35,192 nt of DNA, from contig CALCEA010000050.1 of the NCBI GenBank assembly GCA_937900675.1, positions 1 to 35,192 on the forward strand. Direction: 5' to 3'. Below are positions 1 through 7,741 of this stretch, one piece after another. The notes under the pieces were generated by a model. The model searched no databases, was not told the origin of the DNA, and was given only the letters and a program-made list of their open reading frames with translations. The stretch comes from an uncultured Chitinophagaceae bacterium. Its GTDB lineage: Bacteria; Bacteroidota; Bacteroidia; Chitinophagales; Chitinophagaceae. A program made the position numbers and the translations under genes. Numbering within the stretch: position 1 is the stretch's first letter; each line of letters starts with the position of its first letter.

Positions 1-224
1 CTGTTGAAGTGGGTTATTTAGAATCTTTGTCTGAACCTTCTAAAATAAGTTTGGCATTTCAAGGAGGAGTAATGACCCAAGAAGAAATTGAAGCTTTTGA
101 AAAAAATGAATTCTATAAAGAAGCTGTGGACTTGAGAAGATGGGATGATTTAGCTAAAGATCCTAATTTGGTTAGTCCAACAATTGAGCAGTTTATTGAG
201 TCTATTAATCAGTCTATAAAATAA
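1..224 (+). CDS. HD-domain phosphonate oxygenase-like protein, C-terminal fragment
   Basis: The frame is open from base 3 and ends at TAA 222-224, so only about the last 73 residues are present and the start lies before the window. The tail resembles the C-terminal end of the HD-domain proteins found in phosphonate degradation operons (PhnZ-like di-iron oxygenases): GYLESLS, then FQGGVMTQEE, then the VDLRRWDDLAKDP stretch. PhnZ-type enzymes oxidatively cleave the C-P bond of (1-hydroxy-2-aminoethyl)phosphonate. The metal-binding HD core is outside the window, so activity cannot be judged. The next gene starts 5 bp later and is phosphonatase-like, which fits a shared phosphonate operon. The GTG at 9 is internal, not a start. 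Confidence 0.72.
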   Translation, partial: VEVGYLESLSEPSKISLAFQGGVMTQEEIEAFEKNEFYKEAVDLRRWDDLAKDPNLVSPTIEQFIESINQSIK

Positions 225-229
225 ATGAT

Positions 230-901
230 ATGAATATAGAAATGGTTGTTTTTGATATGGCAGGTACCACTGTTGACGAAGGAAATGTTGTATACAAGAC
301 CCTTCATAAAGCGATTGAAAAATTTTGTCCTAAAATAACATTTAAAGAAGTATTGCGTTGGGGTGCTGGAAAGGAAAAGTTACAAGCCATAAAAGATACT
401 TTATTACATACAAATAATCATTTAACTGAATTAACTATTCAAGAGATTTTTACTGATTTTCTATACGAATTAGAAATTGCTTACCAAAATCTGGTAGTAG
501 TACCGACTAAAAATACCGAGAGATTATTTTTAGAGTTGAGAGCAATGAATATCAAAGTTGTTTTAAATACCGGTTATAATAGTACTACTGCAAGATCATT
601 AATAGAAAAACTAAATTGGATTGAAGGGGTTCATTATGATCTATTAGTAACTGCTTCAGATGTAAGTAAAAATAGACCCCATCCTGACATGATCATTTTT
701 GCAATGAATACTTTAAATATTAAAGATCCTGCTTCAGTTGTCAAAGTTGGAGATTCAACCATAGATATTGAGGAAGGAAGAAATGCAAATTGCAAACTAA
801 ACATTGGAGTAACAACGGGTGCTCATACTAAAGATGAACTACAAAAGGCATCTCCAGATTATATTTTTGATAATATATATGATCTTAAATCTATATTATA
901 A
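230..901 (+). CDS. Phosphonatase-like HAD hydrolase (PhnX-like family)
   Basis: A 223-residue HAD-superfamily hydrolase, cytoplasmic. Motif I is DMAGTTVD at residues 9-16. The nucleophile is Asp9 and position +2 is Ala rather than the usual acid/base Asp, a hallmark of phosphonoacetaldehyde hydrolase (PhnX) and its relatives. A lysine in GAGKEK (Lys48 or Lys50) falls where PhnX carries its Schiff-base lysine. Motif II is LNTGY, motif III is KNRPHPD and motif IV is VGDSTIDIEEGRNA. Lengths and motifs fit the PhnX-like clade that travels with HD oxygenases or FAD-dependent aminophosphonate oxidases, rather than PhnX itself. It starts 5 bp after the HD-domain gene, so they are probably co-transcribed. 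The substrate is probably an aldehyde or hydroxylated phosphonate derivative; this is inference. Confidence 0.82.
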   Translation: MNIEMVVFDMAGTTVDEGNVVYKTLHKAIEKFCPKITFKEVLRWGAGKEKLQAIKDTLLHTNNHLTELTIQEIFTDFLYELEIAYQNLVVVPTKNTERLFLELRAMNIKVVLNTGYNSTTARSLIEKLNWIEGVHYDLLVTASDVSKNRPHPDMIIFAMNTLNIKDPASVVKVGDSTIDIEEGRNANCKLNIGVTTGAHTKDELQKASPDYIFDNIYDLKSIL

Positions 902-927
902 ATAATGATAGTTATATTTTAAAACTC

Positions 928-958
928 TTGTAATCAAACAACCGTTTCTTTAACTTTG
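928..958 (+). promoter_or_regulatory. Promoter of the serine hydrolase gene
   Basis: TTG at 928-930, a 20-bp spacer, then TAACTTTG at 951-958 match the Bacteroidota sigma pattern (TTTG, about 20 bp, TAnnTTTG). The ATG of the downstream gene is 20 bp further on. Confidence 0.6.
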
Positions 959-977
959 TGGATTAATTTCAAAATCC

Positions 978-2216
978 ATGAAAAAACATATTTATACTTT
1001 ATTAATTCTGTTGCCATTCTTTTCATTTTCTCAGCAATTTTATAAAATTGATAGTACCATTCAGTCTGAAATTGCTTCGAAAAATATTAGTGGAGGTGTT
1101 GCATTTATTTATCAAAACGGCAAAGTAATTCATCATAAAGCATATGGGTTTTCGAGTATTGCAGACCATCAATTAATGGACACCAATTCTATATTTAGAA
1201 TTGCATCCCAAACCAAGGCAATTGTCTCTATTGCTTTTTTGCAGTTGGTAGATAAAAATAAAATTAGCTTAGATGATCCAATTGAAAAATACATACCTGT
1301 ATTTAGACATCAAAAAGTGGCTCTATTAGAAAAAGATACCATGCTCTTTGTTGAAAAAAATAGGTCAATTAAAATTAGGGATTTATTAACACATACTGCT
1401 GGTATATCTTCAGTGGATGAGTATCCTAAATTTAGATCCCTTTTTGAACAATATAAATTAAGTCAATCCTTAAGCAATGGCTATATAAATTTAGAAGAAG
1501 AAGTCAATCAAATTGCAAAAATGCCATTAGTTCATCAACCAGGAGATAGATTTAGTTATGGATTTTGTACAGATGTAATTGGAAGATTAATTGAAGTGGT
1601 TTCAGGACTCCCATTAGATAAATACTTGAAGAAAAATATCTTTGATCCTTTAAATATGGAGGATACTTATTTCTATCTGCCTGAAACCAAAAAGAGTAGA
1701 TTAGTAAAAGTATATACCAAGTTTTCCAAGGATAGTTTGATGGAAATAAATCCAGCTGTTTTTCCTGTTAATTATCCTTTAGAAAAAAATAATCAATTCT
1801 ATTCTGCTATAGGCGGTTTGGTTTCAACAACGCATGATTATAGCCAATTTCTAATATGTTTGTTAAATAAAGGAAAGACAATAAAAGGCAAACATATTAT
1901 TAGTGAACACTTGCTAGATCAATTTTGGACAAATCAAATTGGAGATAAAACATTTGTATTTGGAGGAGTAAAGTCACTCAATAATTTTGGATTAGGAGTA
2001 GGATTAACTACTAAAGCCGGACAAGTCATTAATCATGCCTCAGAAGGTAGTTTCTTCTGGGGCGGTGCTTTTAATACTGCTTATATGGTGGATAGAAAAA
2101 GAAACTTAATAACTCTTTTTTATTTCCAAAGAGCTCCTTTTGTTCTGCCACCCTTATTATCTAAATTAGAAAAAACGACTATAGATATAACTGATCAAAT
2201 AAAAAATGCTTACTGA
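978..2216 (+). CDS. Exported serine hydrolase of the class C beta-lactamase/esterase fold
   Basis: A 412-residue protein with a signal peptide (about residues 1-19, ending FSFSQ). The beta-lactamase family SxxK motif is SQTK at residues 77-80, giving nucleophile Ser77 and Lys80. The second motif is Tyr-Gly-Phe around Tyr194 instead of the YxN of true class C beta-lactamases; the surroundings (FSYGFCTDVIGRLIEVVSG) resemble EstB-type esterases. The third motif region is the HASEGSFFWGG stretch, a HxG-like triad. It is most likely a periplasmic esterase or peptidase, not a resistance enzyme; the substrate is unknown. It has its own promoter, and its stop codon lies inside the loop of a terminator hairpin shared with the convergent gene. 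Confidence 0.85.
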   Translation: MKKHIYTLLILLPFFSFSQQFYKIDSTIQSEIASKNISGGVAFIYQNGKVIHHKAYGFSSIADHQLMDTNSIFRIASQTKAIVSIAFLQLVDKNKISLDDPIEKYIPVFRHQKVALLEKDTMLFVEKNRSIKIRDLLTHTAGISSVDEYPKFRSLFEQYKLSQSLSNGYINLEEEVNQIAKMPLVHQPGDRFSYGFCTDVIGRLIEVVSGLPLDKYLKKNIFDPLNMEDTYFYLPETKKSRLVKVYTKFSKDSLMEINPAVFPVNYPLEKNNQFYSAIGGLVSTTHDYSQFLICLLNKGKTIKGKHIISEHLLDQFWTNQIGDKTFVFGGVKSLNNFGLGVGLTTKAGQVINHASEGSFFWGGAFNTAYMVDRKRNLITLFYFQRAPFVLPPLLSKLEKTTIDITDQIKNAY

Positions 2217-2238
2217 GAGTAAGCATTTTTTATTTGAT
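2194..2238. terminator. Bidirectional intrinsic terminator, perfect 20-bp stem
   Basis: Bases 2194-2213 and 2219-2238 are perfect reverse complements with a 5-nt loop (TGAGA). The stem has an A6 run on one side and T6 on the other, so the hairpin reads as stem plus U tract on both strands. It sits between two convergent genes; the stop codon of the serine hydrolase (2214-2216) forms part of the loop. Confidence 0.85.
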
Positions 2239-2247
2239 TTTAGTAGA

Positions 2248-3369
2248 TTATAACTTGATTTGTTTTTTTATGACTGGGTGATTATTAGGAGTATTCACTG
2301 CATTTAAGGCAGTAAATGACCAATCAAAAAGGTCTAATTTTTCCTTAGTTCTAAATTGTAGTATTATAGATGATTTACCCTTTATTTCAATGATATCAGA
2401 GGATTCAATTAAGGAGAAAGGAGTATTATTTTGTAAAATAAAATCACAAGAAGAATTATTTTCTATTTCTACTTTTAAAACCAATGATTTTGGCTCATAA
2501 TATGCTTTTTTAATTTCTAATGAAGCATCAATCAAAGGAATTAATAAGCTATCTCTTCCTATTAAAGTATTGTCAAAATGAACAACAGTTCTATGATCCA
2601 ATAATGCAGATTTAATGCCTTCTTGACTTCTATCTTTTGAAAAAACTAAAGTAATTGGTCTATGACCTTTTTGGGTCATTTTATAATCCCAATCAATTAA
2701 ACCATGAACATCGCTTGTGCCCATTAAGGTTAAATTTCTTTTATATGCTATTTCTAAAGCTTCAGTAGAGTATGTATGTGTATTTACAATTTCAATACCA
2801 TCTATTAAATTACTATCCATTAATTGCTTATTTACTTCATTCAAAAAAGCAATATCATCATTTTTTGGTGTCTCATATGGGTGATTCCAAAATATAAATG
2901 CTTTTTGTTTTTTTGCTTCCTTATAAGCATCTATAAAATTGTTTTGAATTAATTTATTGGCATCTTCAATAAATATAGCATTGCTATGACCAGGAGGCAT
3001 TGATCTTGTAATTTCAGAACCTTTTACAATAATTAATTGATGATCTTTTGCTTCCCTCATCGCAATTTGATAAGATCTATTTCTGTCTTTATGAGGAATA
3101 TCTCCAAGATGAGGTTGATATTCAATATGCTCAGTTAAAGAAATGGCATCTAAATTATCCATTAAAGACTCTCTAACTCTAATACTTGGCCATACATCCC
3201 CATCAGAAAAAACAGTATGTTGATGAAAGTCACATTTCAAAGTTTGGTAACCTAATATATTAGGAAATTTCATACTTGTTCCTAAAGCATGAGAATGGTT
3301 TACTTCCTGAGCGGCAATATCAATGTGAACCATACACATAATGAGCATGGCTGAAAATATATTTTTCAT
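2248..3369 (-). CDS. Exported PHP-fold phosphodiesterase (Sb-PDE family)
   Basis: A 373-residue protein with an N-terminal signal peptide (about residues 1-20, AQ cleavage region). The PHP metal site is visible: CDFHQHTVFSDG with His49 and His51, TEHIEYQPH, KGSEITRS, FWNHPYE and GTSDVHG. This order and the N-terminal FPNILGYQTLKCDFHQH resemble the family named after a Sphingobacterium phosphodiesterase active on bis(4-nitrophenyl) phosphate. About 100 C-terminal residues form a beta-rich appendix after the PHP domain. It probably hydrolyses phosphodiesters in the periplasm; the natural substrate is unknown. It follows the acidic 99-residue gene by 7 bp on the same strand and is likely co-transcribed with it. 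Confidence 0.8.
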   Translation of the reverse strand: MKNIFSAMLIMCMVHIDIAAQEVNHSHALGTSMKFPNILGYQTLKCDFHQHTVFSDGDVWPSIRVRESLMDNLDAISLTEHIEYQPHLGDIPHKDRNRSYQIAMREAKDHQLIIVKGSEITRSMPPGHSNAIFIEDANKLIQNNFIDAYKEAKKQKAFIFWNHPYETPKNDDIAFLNEVNKQLMDSNLIDGIEIVNTHTYSTEALEIAYKRNLTLMGTSDVHGLIDWDYKMTQKGHRPITLVFSKDRSQEGIKSALLDHRTVVHFDNTLIGRDSLLIPLIDASLEIKKAYYEPKSLVLKVEIENNSSCDFILQNNTPFSLIESSDIIEIKGKSSIILQFRTKEKLDLFDWSFTALNAVNTPNNHPVIKKQIKL

Positions 3370-3376
3370 TTTTTGA

Positions 3377-3676
3377 TTATTTTTGGTCTTCTATTTCTGA
3401 GAAGCTATCGTCATAATAGTCGTCATCAAAATCTATTTCTTCTTCGTATTCAAATAGATCCTCATATTCTTGATCTTTTTCTTCACTCAACTCTTCAATG
3501 ATTTCAAAAATTTCATCCTTAAGTTTTTTCCATTGGATGGTTTCTACATCTTCATGTAATACAACTAACATGCAATATTCAGTAACCATAATGGGTTCGA
3601 TCAATAGAACTTGATCTCCATCAAATTCATTAATAAGGTATTTTTTCCCTACAGTTAAGTCTTTGAAAATTGGCAT
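3377..3676 (-). CDS. Small acidic protein of unknown function
   Basis: A 99-residue cytoplasmic protein without signal peptide or membrane segment. The first half looks like a compact beta-rich domain (VGKKYLINEFDGDQVLLIEP). From about residue 58 on it is very rich in Glu and Asp, with a low-complexity tail containing EEEIDFDDDYYDD. I do not recognise a family. It is the first gene of a two-gene leftward unit with the PHP phosphodiesterase (7-bp gap). The long acidic tail could bind metal, mimic nucleic acid, or simply be disordered; nothing in the sequence decides this. Confidence 0.68.
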   Translation of the reverse strand: MPIFKDLTVGKKYLINEFDGDQVLLIEPIMVTEYCMLVVLHEDVETIQWKKLKDEIFEIIEELSEEKDQEYEDLFEYEEEIDFDDDYYDDSFSEIEDQK

Positions 3677-3903
3677 AGTATTTAATTTTTGTGAAAGTTA
3701 GAATAACAATATTATCAGAATGTTAACTGATGTTAATTCATTATTATCTATTGATGACTAATAAGTAAACAAATGGGTATTTATTTTTTTAGGAATTTGT
3801 AATTGTGAATTGTTAATAACTAATATTTTTTACTGTTAAGATATGTATTAAGTTGAACTAACTAATATGAATTGAATCACATAAAATACTAAAACATACA
3901 ATT

Positions 3904-4377
3904 ATGATTTGGAGAAAATTTAATGGTGAAACAATTACTCTTCCTATCAAAGAACATGTTAAAAAATGTATAGAAGAAGAGCGTCAAAAAAATAATAAAC
4001 TAAAAGTTTATATTGGAACGGACAGTATTGTAAAAAATACAGTGACAGAATATGCTACAGTTATTGTTTTTTTAAGAGAAAAAAATGGAGGATTTATGTT
4101 TATACACAATGAATCCAATACACAGAAAATGCATATCAAAGAAAGGATGTTGCAAGAAGTTGCATTAAGTATTGATATTGCATATCAATTATGTGATTTA
4201 TTTATAGAATATGATATTGAAATGGAGGTGCATGCTGATATCAACACAAATATTCAATTTAAGAGCAATGAAGCATTAAAAGACGCCATGGGGTATATTA
4301 TGGGTATGGGATTCTCATTTAAAGCAAAACCAGATTCATTTGCAAGCAGCTGCTGTGCAGATAAAGTTTTGAACTAA
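3904..4377 (+). CDS. YkuK/DUF458 family RNase H-like protein
   Basis: A 157-residue protein resembling the YkuK (DUF458) family, which has an RNase H-like fold. The signature YIGTDSIV puts a candidate catalytic Asp at residue 40. A second acidic strand is EVHADINTN and the C-terminal part is GMGFSFKAKPDSFASSCCADKV, typical of the family. It has no signal peptide. Its biochemical role is not established in the literature I know. The 227-bp region upstream is AT-rich and shared with a divergent gene; I saw no consensus -7 box in it. The nadC promoter starts inside this gene's last codons. Confidence 0.8.
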   Translation: MIWRKFNGETITLPIKEHVKKCIEEERQKNNKLKVYIGTDSIVKNTVTEYATVIVFLREKNGGFMFIHNESNTQKMHIKERMLQEVALSIDIAYQLCDLFIEYDIEMEVHADINTNIQFKSNEALKDAMGYIMGMGFSFKAKPDSFASSCCADKVLN

Positions 4378-4397
4378 CATATGTTTTCCTATCTTTG
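4368..4397 (+). promoter_or_regulatory. Promoter of the nadC-nadA-nadB operon
   Basis: TTTG at 4368-4371, an 18-bp spacer and TATCTTTG at 4390-4397. An in-frame TTG at 4395 overlaps the -7 box, so it cannot be the translation start; the ATG at 4413, 16 bp past the box, is. Confidence 0.65.
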
Positions 4398-4412
4398 TGC
4401 AACTGTTTAAAC

Positions 4413-5252
4413 ATGACCGATGCACTAGTAGCATTTATTAAAAATGCTCTACAAGAAGATATAGGCAAGGGTGATTACACAAGCTTAGCCACCATTCCAT
4501 CAAATCAAATAGGAAAAGCTACTTTCTATGTTAAAGAGCGATGCATCATTGCGGGTGTTGAATTAGCTCGTTTAATTTGTCAAGAAGTTGATGATCAATT
4601 AGTTGTACAATTTGAAATAAATGATGGTCAATTTATAGAAGTGCCAACTGCAATTGGTTCTATTACGGGTTCAATCCATTCCATTTTAAAGGCAGAAAGG
4701 TTATTGTTGAATTGCATGCAAAGAATGAGTGCTATTGCAACCAAAGCCAATTATTTTGTTGAATTAGTAAAGCCCTTCGGAATACAAATATTAGACACCA
4801 GAAAAACTACTCCCAACTTTAGAATTTGTGAAAAATGGGCAGTTAAAATAGGAGGTGGCGTGAATCATCGATTTGGTTTATACGATGAAATATTAATCAA
4901 GGATAATCATATCAAAGCTGCAGGAGGTATAAAAAATGCCATAGAATCTTGTATTCAATATGTGCAAGAAAACAATTTATCCATACCAATTGTTGTAGAA
5001 GTAAAAAATATGGAGGAATTCAAAATTGCCTCTTCATATAAAGAAATCAATAGAATTTTATTGGATAATATGAGTCCAAGCCAGATTGAGCAGATAATGC
5101 TTCAAAATAGTACATCAAAACTATTAGAAGCATCGGGGGGTATCAATGCTTCTAATTTAATGGACTATGCAAAAACAAGTGTTGACTTTATTTCAATTGG
5201 AGATTTAACGCATCATGTAAATGCGGTAAACATCTCTTTAAAAGTTATATAA
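4413..5252 (+). CDS. nadC: Quinolinate phosphoribosyltransferase (decarboxylating)
   Basis: A 279-residue enzyme from ATG 4413; an upstream TTG at 4395 is rejected because it lies in the -7 promoter box. NadC converts quinolinate and PRPP to nicotinate mononucleotide, CO2 and PPi. Family landmarks are ALQEDIGKGDYTS near the N-terminus, the phosphate/quinolinate-binding DTRKTTPNFR, the VKIGGGVNHRFGLYDEIL segment, IKDNHI, and the C-terminal LEASGGI and ISIGDLTH strands of the alpha/beta barrel. Length is typical. It is first in a tight nadC-nadA-nadB operon: nadA starts 1 bp after its stop codon. Confidence 0.95.
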   Translation: MTDALVAFIKNALQEDIGKGDYTSLATIPSNQIGKATFYVKERCIIAGVELARLICQEVDDQLVVQFEINDGQFIEVPTAIGSITGSIHSILKAERLLLNCMQRMSAIATKANYFVELVKPFGIQILDTRKTTPNFRICEKWAVKIGGGVNHRFGLYDEILIKDNHIKAAGGIKNAIESCIQYVQENNLSIPIVVEVKNMEEFKIASSYKEINRILLDNMSPSQIEQIMLQNSTSKLLEASGGINASNLMDYAKTSVDFISIGDLTHHVNAVNISLKVI

Positions 5253-5253
5253 T

Positions 5254-6237
5254 ATGCTATTTGATAATGAGATTGCGAAAGTGGGTTATTTGAGTAGATC
5301 GGTTCCAGAAGGGATTGATCTGAAAGAAGCTATTTTAAAAATGAAAGCAGAAAAAAATGCATATATACTTGCTCACTATTATGTAAGCGAGGATATTCAA
5401 TCTATTGCTGATTTTGTTGGGGATAGTTTAGCTTTAGCGCAGGCTTCAAAAAAGGCGAATGCTGATATCATTGTCTTCTGTGGTGTACATTTTATGGCAG
5501 AAACTGCTAAGATTTTAAATCCTAATACCAAAGTACTTCTTCCTGATTTAAATGCTGGATGTTCCTTAGCAGATTCAGCTCCCACTGCAGATTTTCTAGC
5601 TTTTAAAAATCAATATCCAGATGCTGTAGTAGTGAGTTATATTAATTGTACTGCAGATATTAAAGCATTGAGTGATTATATATGTACTTCCTCTAATGCT
5701 GTTGAAGTAGTGAATGCAATCCCCAAAGACAAACAAATTATTTTCGCGCCAGATAAGAATCTAGGAATGTATGTTCAAAAAGTTACAGGCCGTGAATTAA
5801 TCTTATGGGATGGTGCATGTATAGTGCATGTGAATATTTCTGAATCAAAATTAGAAGCTTTAATTACAAAATATCCCAATGCAGAGCTCATTGCACATCC
5901 AGAATGTTTGCCTGGTATTTTAGAGAAAGCTCAATTTGTTGGTTCAACAAAAGCTTTATTGGAATATGTTAAAGCTTCAGATAAAATGGAATTTATTGTA
6001 GCAACAGAAGCAGGTATTTTATATAAAATGAAACAGGCAGTGCCTCACAAAAAAATTATACCTGCACCTGCAATCGAATCCAATTCCTGTGCTTGTTCTG
6101 AATGTCCATATATGAAAATGAATACACTTGAAAAGTTGTATAATACTTTATATTACGAAGTACCTGAAATGCATGTGAATGAACAAACTCAAGCAGGTGC
6201 TCTAAAGGCTTTGAATAATATGTTATCTATTTCATAG
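5254..6237 (+). CDS. nadA: Quinolinate synthase, [4Fe-4S] enzyme
   Basis: A 327-residue quinolinate synthase condensing iminoaspartate with dihydroxyacetone phosphate. Three likely [4Fe-4S] ligands are Cys103 in AGCSLAD, Cys218 in HPEC and one of the C-terminal CACSEC cysteines, probably Cys284. Other conserved segments are LAHYYV, VGDSLALAQ, VFCGVHFMAETAKIL, SYINCTADIKA and FAPDKNLG. It lies 1 bp after nadC and 1 bp before nadB, so the whole quinolinate pathway is translated from one message; NadB supplies the unstable iminoaspartate. Confidence 0.95.
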   Translation: MLFDNEIAKVGYLSRSVPEGIDLKEAILKMKAEKNAYILAHYYVSEDIQSIADFVGDSLALAQASKKANADIIVFCGVHFMAETAKILNPNTKVLLPDLNAGCSLADSAPTADFLAFKNQYPDAVVVSYINCTADIKALSDYICTSSNAVEVVNAIPKDKQIIFAPDKNLGMYVQKVTGRELILWDGACIVHVNISESKLEALITKYPNAELIAHPECLPGILEKAQFVGSTKALLEYVKASDKMEFIVATEAGILYKMKQAVPHKKIIPAPAIESNSCACSECPYMKMNTLEKLYNTLYYEVPEMHVNEQTQAGALKALNNMLSIS

Positions 6238-6238
6238 A

Positions 6239-7741
6239 ATGAATCAATCTTATGATATAGTAATTGTGGGGACGGGTATTGGCGGCCTAAGTACCTTGTT
6301 CTATCTTTCTGAAACCAAAGCTTTTCAATCAAATCAATTGCGTATTTGTGTCATAGCAAAAGGTTCATTCAGTCAAACCAATACAAATTGGGCACAAGGC
6401 GGAATTGCAGCTGTTCATGCTTTAGAGGATCATGTAGAAAAGCATATTCAGGATACCATGATAGCTGGCGCTTATAAAAGCAATCCCTATATCGTTGAAA
6501 AAGTTATCCGTTCTGCTCCTGGTTTAATTCAAAATTTAATAGACTGGGGAGTACAATTTGATAAAAATGATTTGGGAGACTATGATTTAGCTAAAGAAGG
6601 TGGACATAGTGCACATCGTATTTTTCATAAGCATGACCAAACTGGGGCTGCCATTCAAAGTGCACTACTTCAAAAGCTTATTCATCATCAACAAATTACC
6701 ATTTTTGAACATACTTGTTTAATTGGTTTGCATAATAATCAACAAGATGGATTTGACATGGCATTATTCAATAGCTCAAACAATCATTTTTTTCACATAC
6801 ATACTTCAAAACTAGTTTTGGCAACCGGTGGAATTGGAATGTTGTATGAAAAAACCACCAATCAATCAATTGCTACTGGGGATGGTATTTATTTTGCACA
6901 TCAATTAGGAGCTGAATTAGAAAATCTTTCATATGTTCAATTTCATCCAACTGGATTATATGAAAAAGGAAATATTTCTTTCTTGATTACAGAGGCATTA
7001 AGAGGTGCAGGAGCTAAACTTCTAAACGAAAAGAAAGAAGCTTTTATGCATCAATATGATCAAAGAGCTGAATTGGCTCCAAGAGATATTGTTTCAAGAT
7101 CCATTTTAAAAGAAATTGTCCAACAAAATCTGCCCTATGTTTATTTGGATGCTACAGGTCTCAGTGCAGAACAAATTGCGCAGCATTTCCCAACCATTCA
7201 AGCAGAATGTAAAAAAAGAGTAGGAATAGATATTCATGCTGATTTAATTCCAGTTATACCTACTCAACATTATGTTTGTGGTGGAGTGAAAGTGAATGAG
7301 TTTGGAGAAACAACAGTCAAAAATTTATATGCAATAGGAGAATTAGCTTCCACTGGTTTACATGGAGCCAATAGATTAGCTTCCAATTCTTTATTAGAAG
7401 CTATTGCATTTGCCAAATTTGCTTCAGAACAATTGGTCAAGAATTTAAAACATTCATCTTCATTTCCATCAGAATTTGAATTACCTAGATTAAAAATGTT
7501 GGATAGAGTGCGAATTCAATCCATATTAAGTCAGTATGCAGGTGTTATAAAGTCCACCCAAGGTTTACATGATGCATTGAAAAATCTACAAGACATAGAA
7601 AAGGATTCAACTGATCTAAATGATTTTAATTTGGTAGATTTTGAAAACAACATACTATTATATCTTGGCCAACACTTAATTAAAGACGCCATAACTCAAA
7701 AAGAGAATGTAGGTGTGTTTTACAATCAAGACTTAGTGTAA
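6239..7741 (+). CDS. nadB: L-aspartate oxidase
   Basis: A 500-residue FAD enzyme oxidising L-aspartate to iminoaspartate for NadA. The N-terminal dinucleotide site is VGTGIGGLS at about residues 10-18. The fumarate reductase/succinate dehydrogenase-like motifs follow: NTNWAQGGIAAV, GGHSAHRIFH, VQFHPTGLY, ELAPRDIVSRSI, YVCGGVKVNEFGET and STGLHGANRLASNSLLEA. It is shorter than the roughly 540-residue E. coli enzyme, mostly by a reduced C-terminal helical part. The stop overlaps the end of convergent ribD by 9 bp, with no terminator between the two. Confidence 0.95.
   Translation: MNQSYDIVIVGTGIGGLSTLFYLSETKAFQSNQLRICVIAKGSFSQTNTNWAQGGIAAVHALEDHVEKHIQDTMIAGAYKSNPYIVEKVIRSAPGLIQNLIDWGVQFDKNDLGDYDLAKEGGHSAHRIFHKHDQTGAAIQSALLQKLIHHQQITIFEHTCLIGLHNNQQDGFDMALFNSSNNHFFHIHTSKLVLATGGIGMLYEKTTNQSIATGDGIYFAHQLGAELENLSYVQFHPTGLYEKGNISFLITEALRGAGAKLLNEKKEAFMHQYDQRAELAPRDIVSRSILKEIVQQNLPYVYLDATGLSAEQIAQHFPTIQAECKKRVGIDIHADLIPVIPTQHYVCGGVKVNEFGETTVKNLYAIGELASTGLHGANRLASNSLLEAIAFAKFASEQLVKNLKHSSSFPSEFELPRLKMLDRVRIQSILSQYAGVIKSTQGLHDALKNLQDIEKDSTDLNDFNLVDFENNILLYLGQHLIKDAITQKENVGVFYNQDLV

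Noticed and set aside
3677..3903. Hidden gene or RNA in the longest intergenic region
   Set aside because: AT-rich DNA with no ORF, no stable hairpin and no full promoter match on either strand.
4395..4412. Upstream TTG start for nadC adding six residues
   Set aside because: The TTG lies within the TATCTTTG -7 box, and NadC homologues start near the ATG at 4413.
5397..5585. Antisense and alternate-frame open frames inside nadA, ribD, the RND pump, arginase and others
   Set aside because: They lie wholly within well-supported genes in other frames and show no recognisable domains or promoters.
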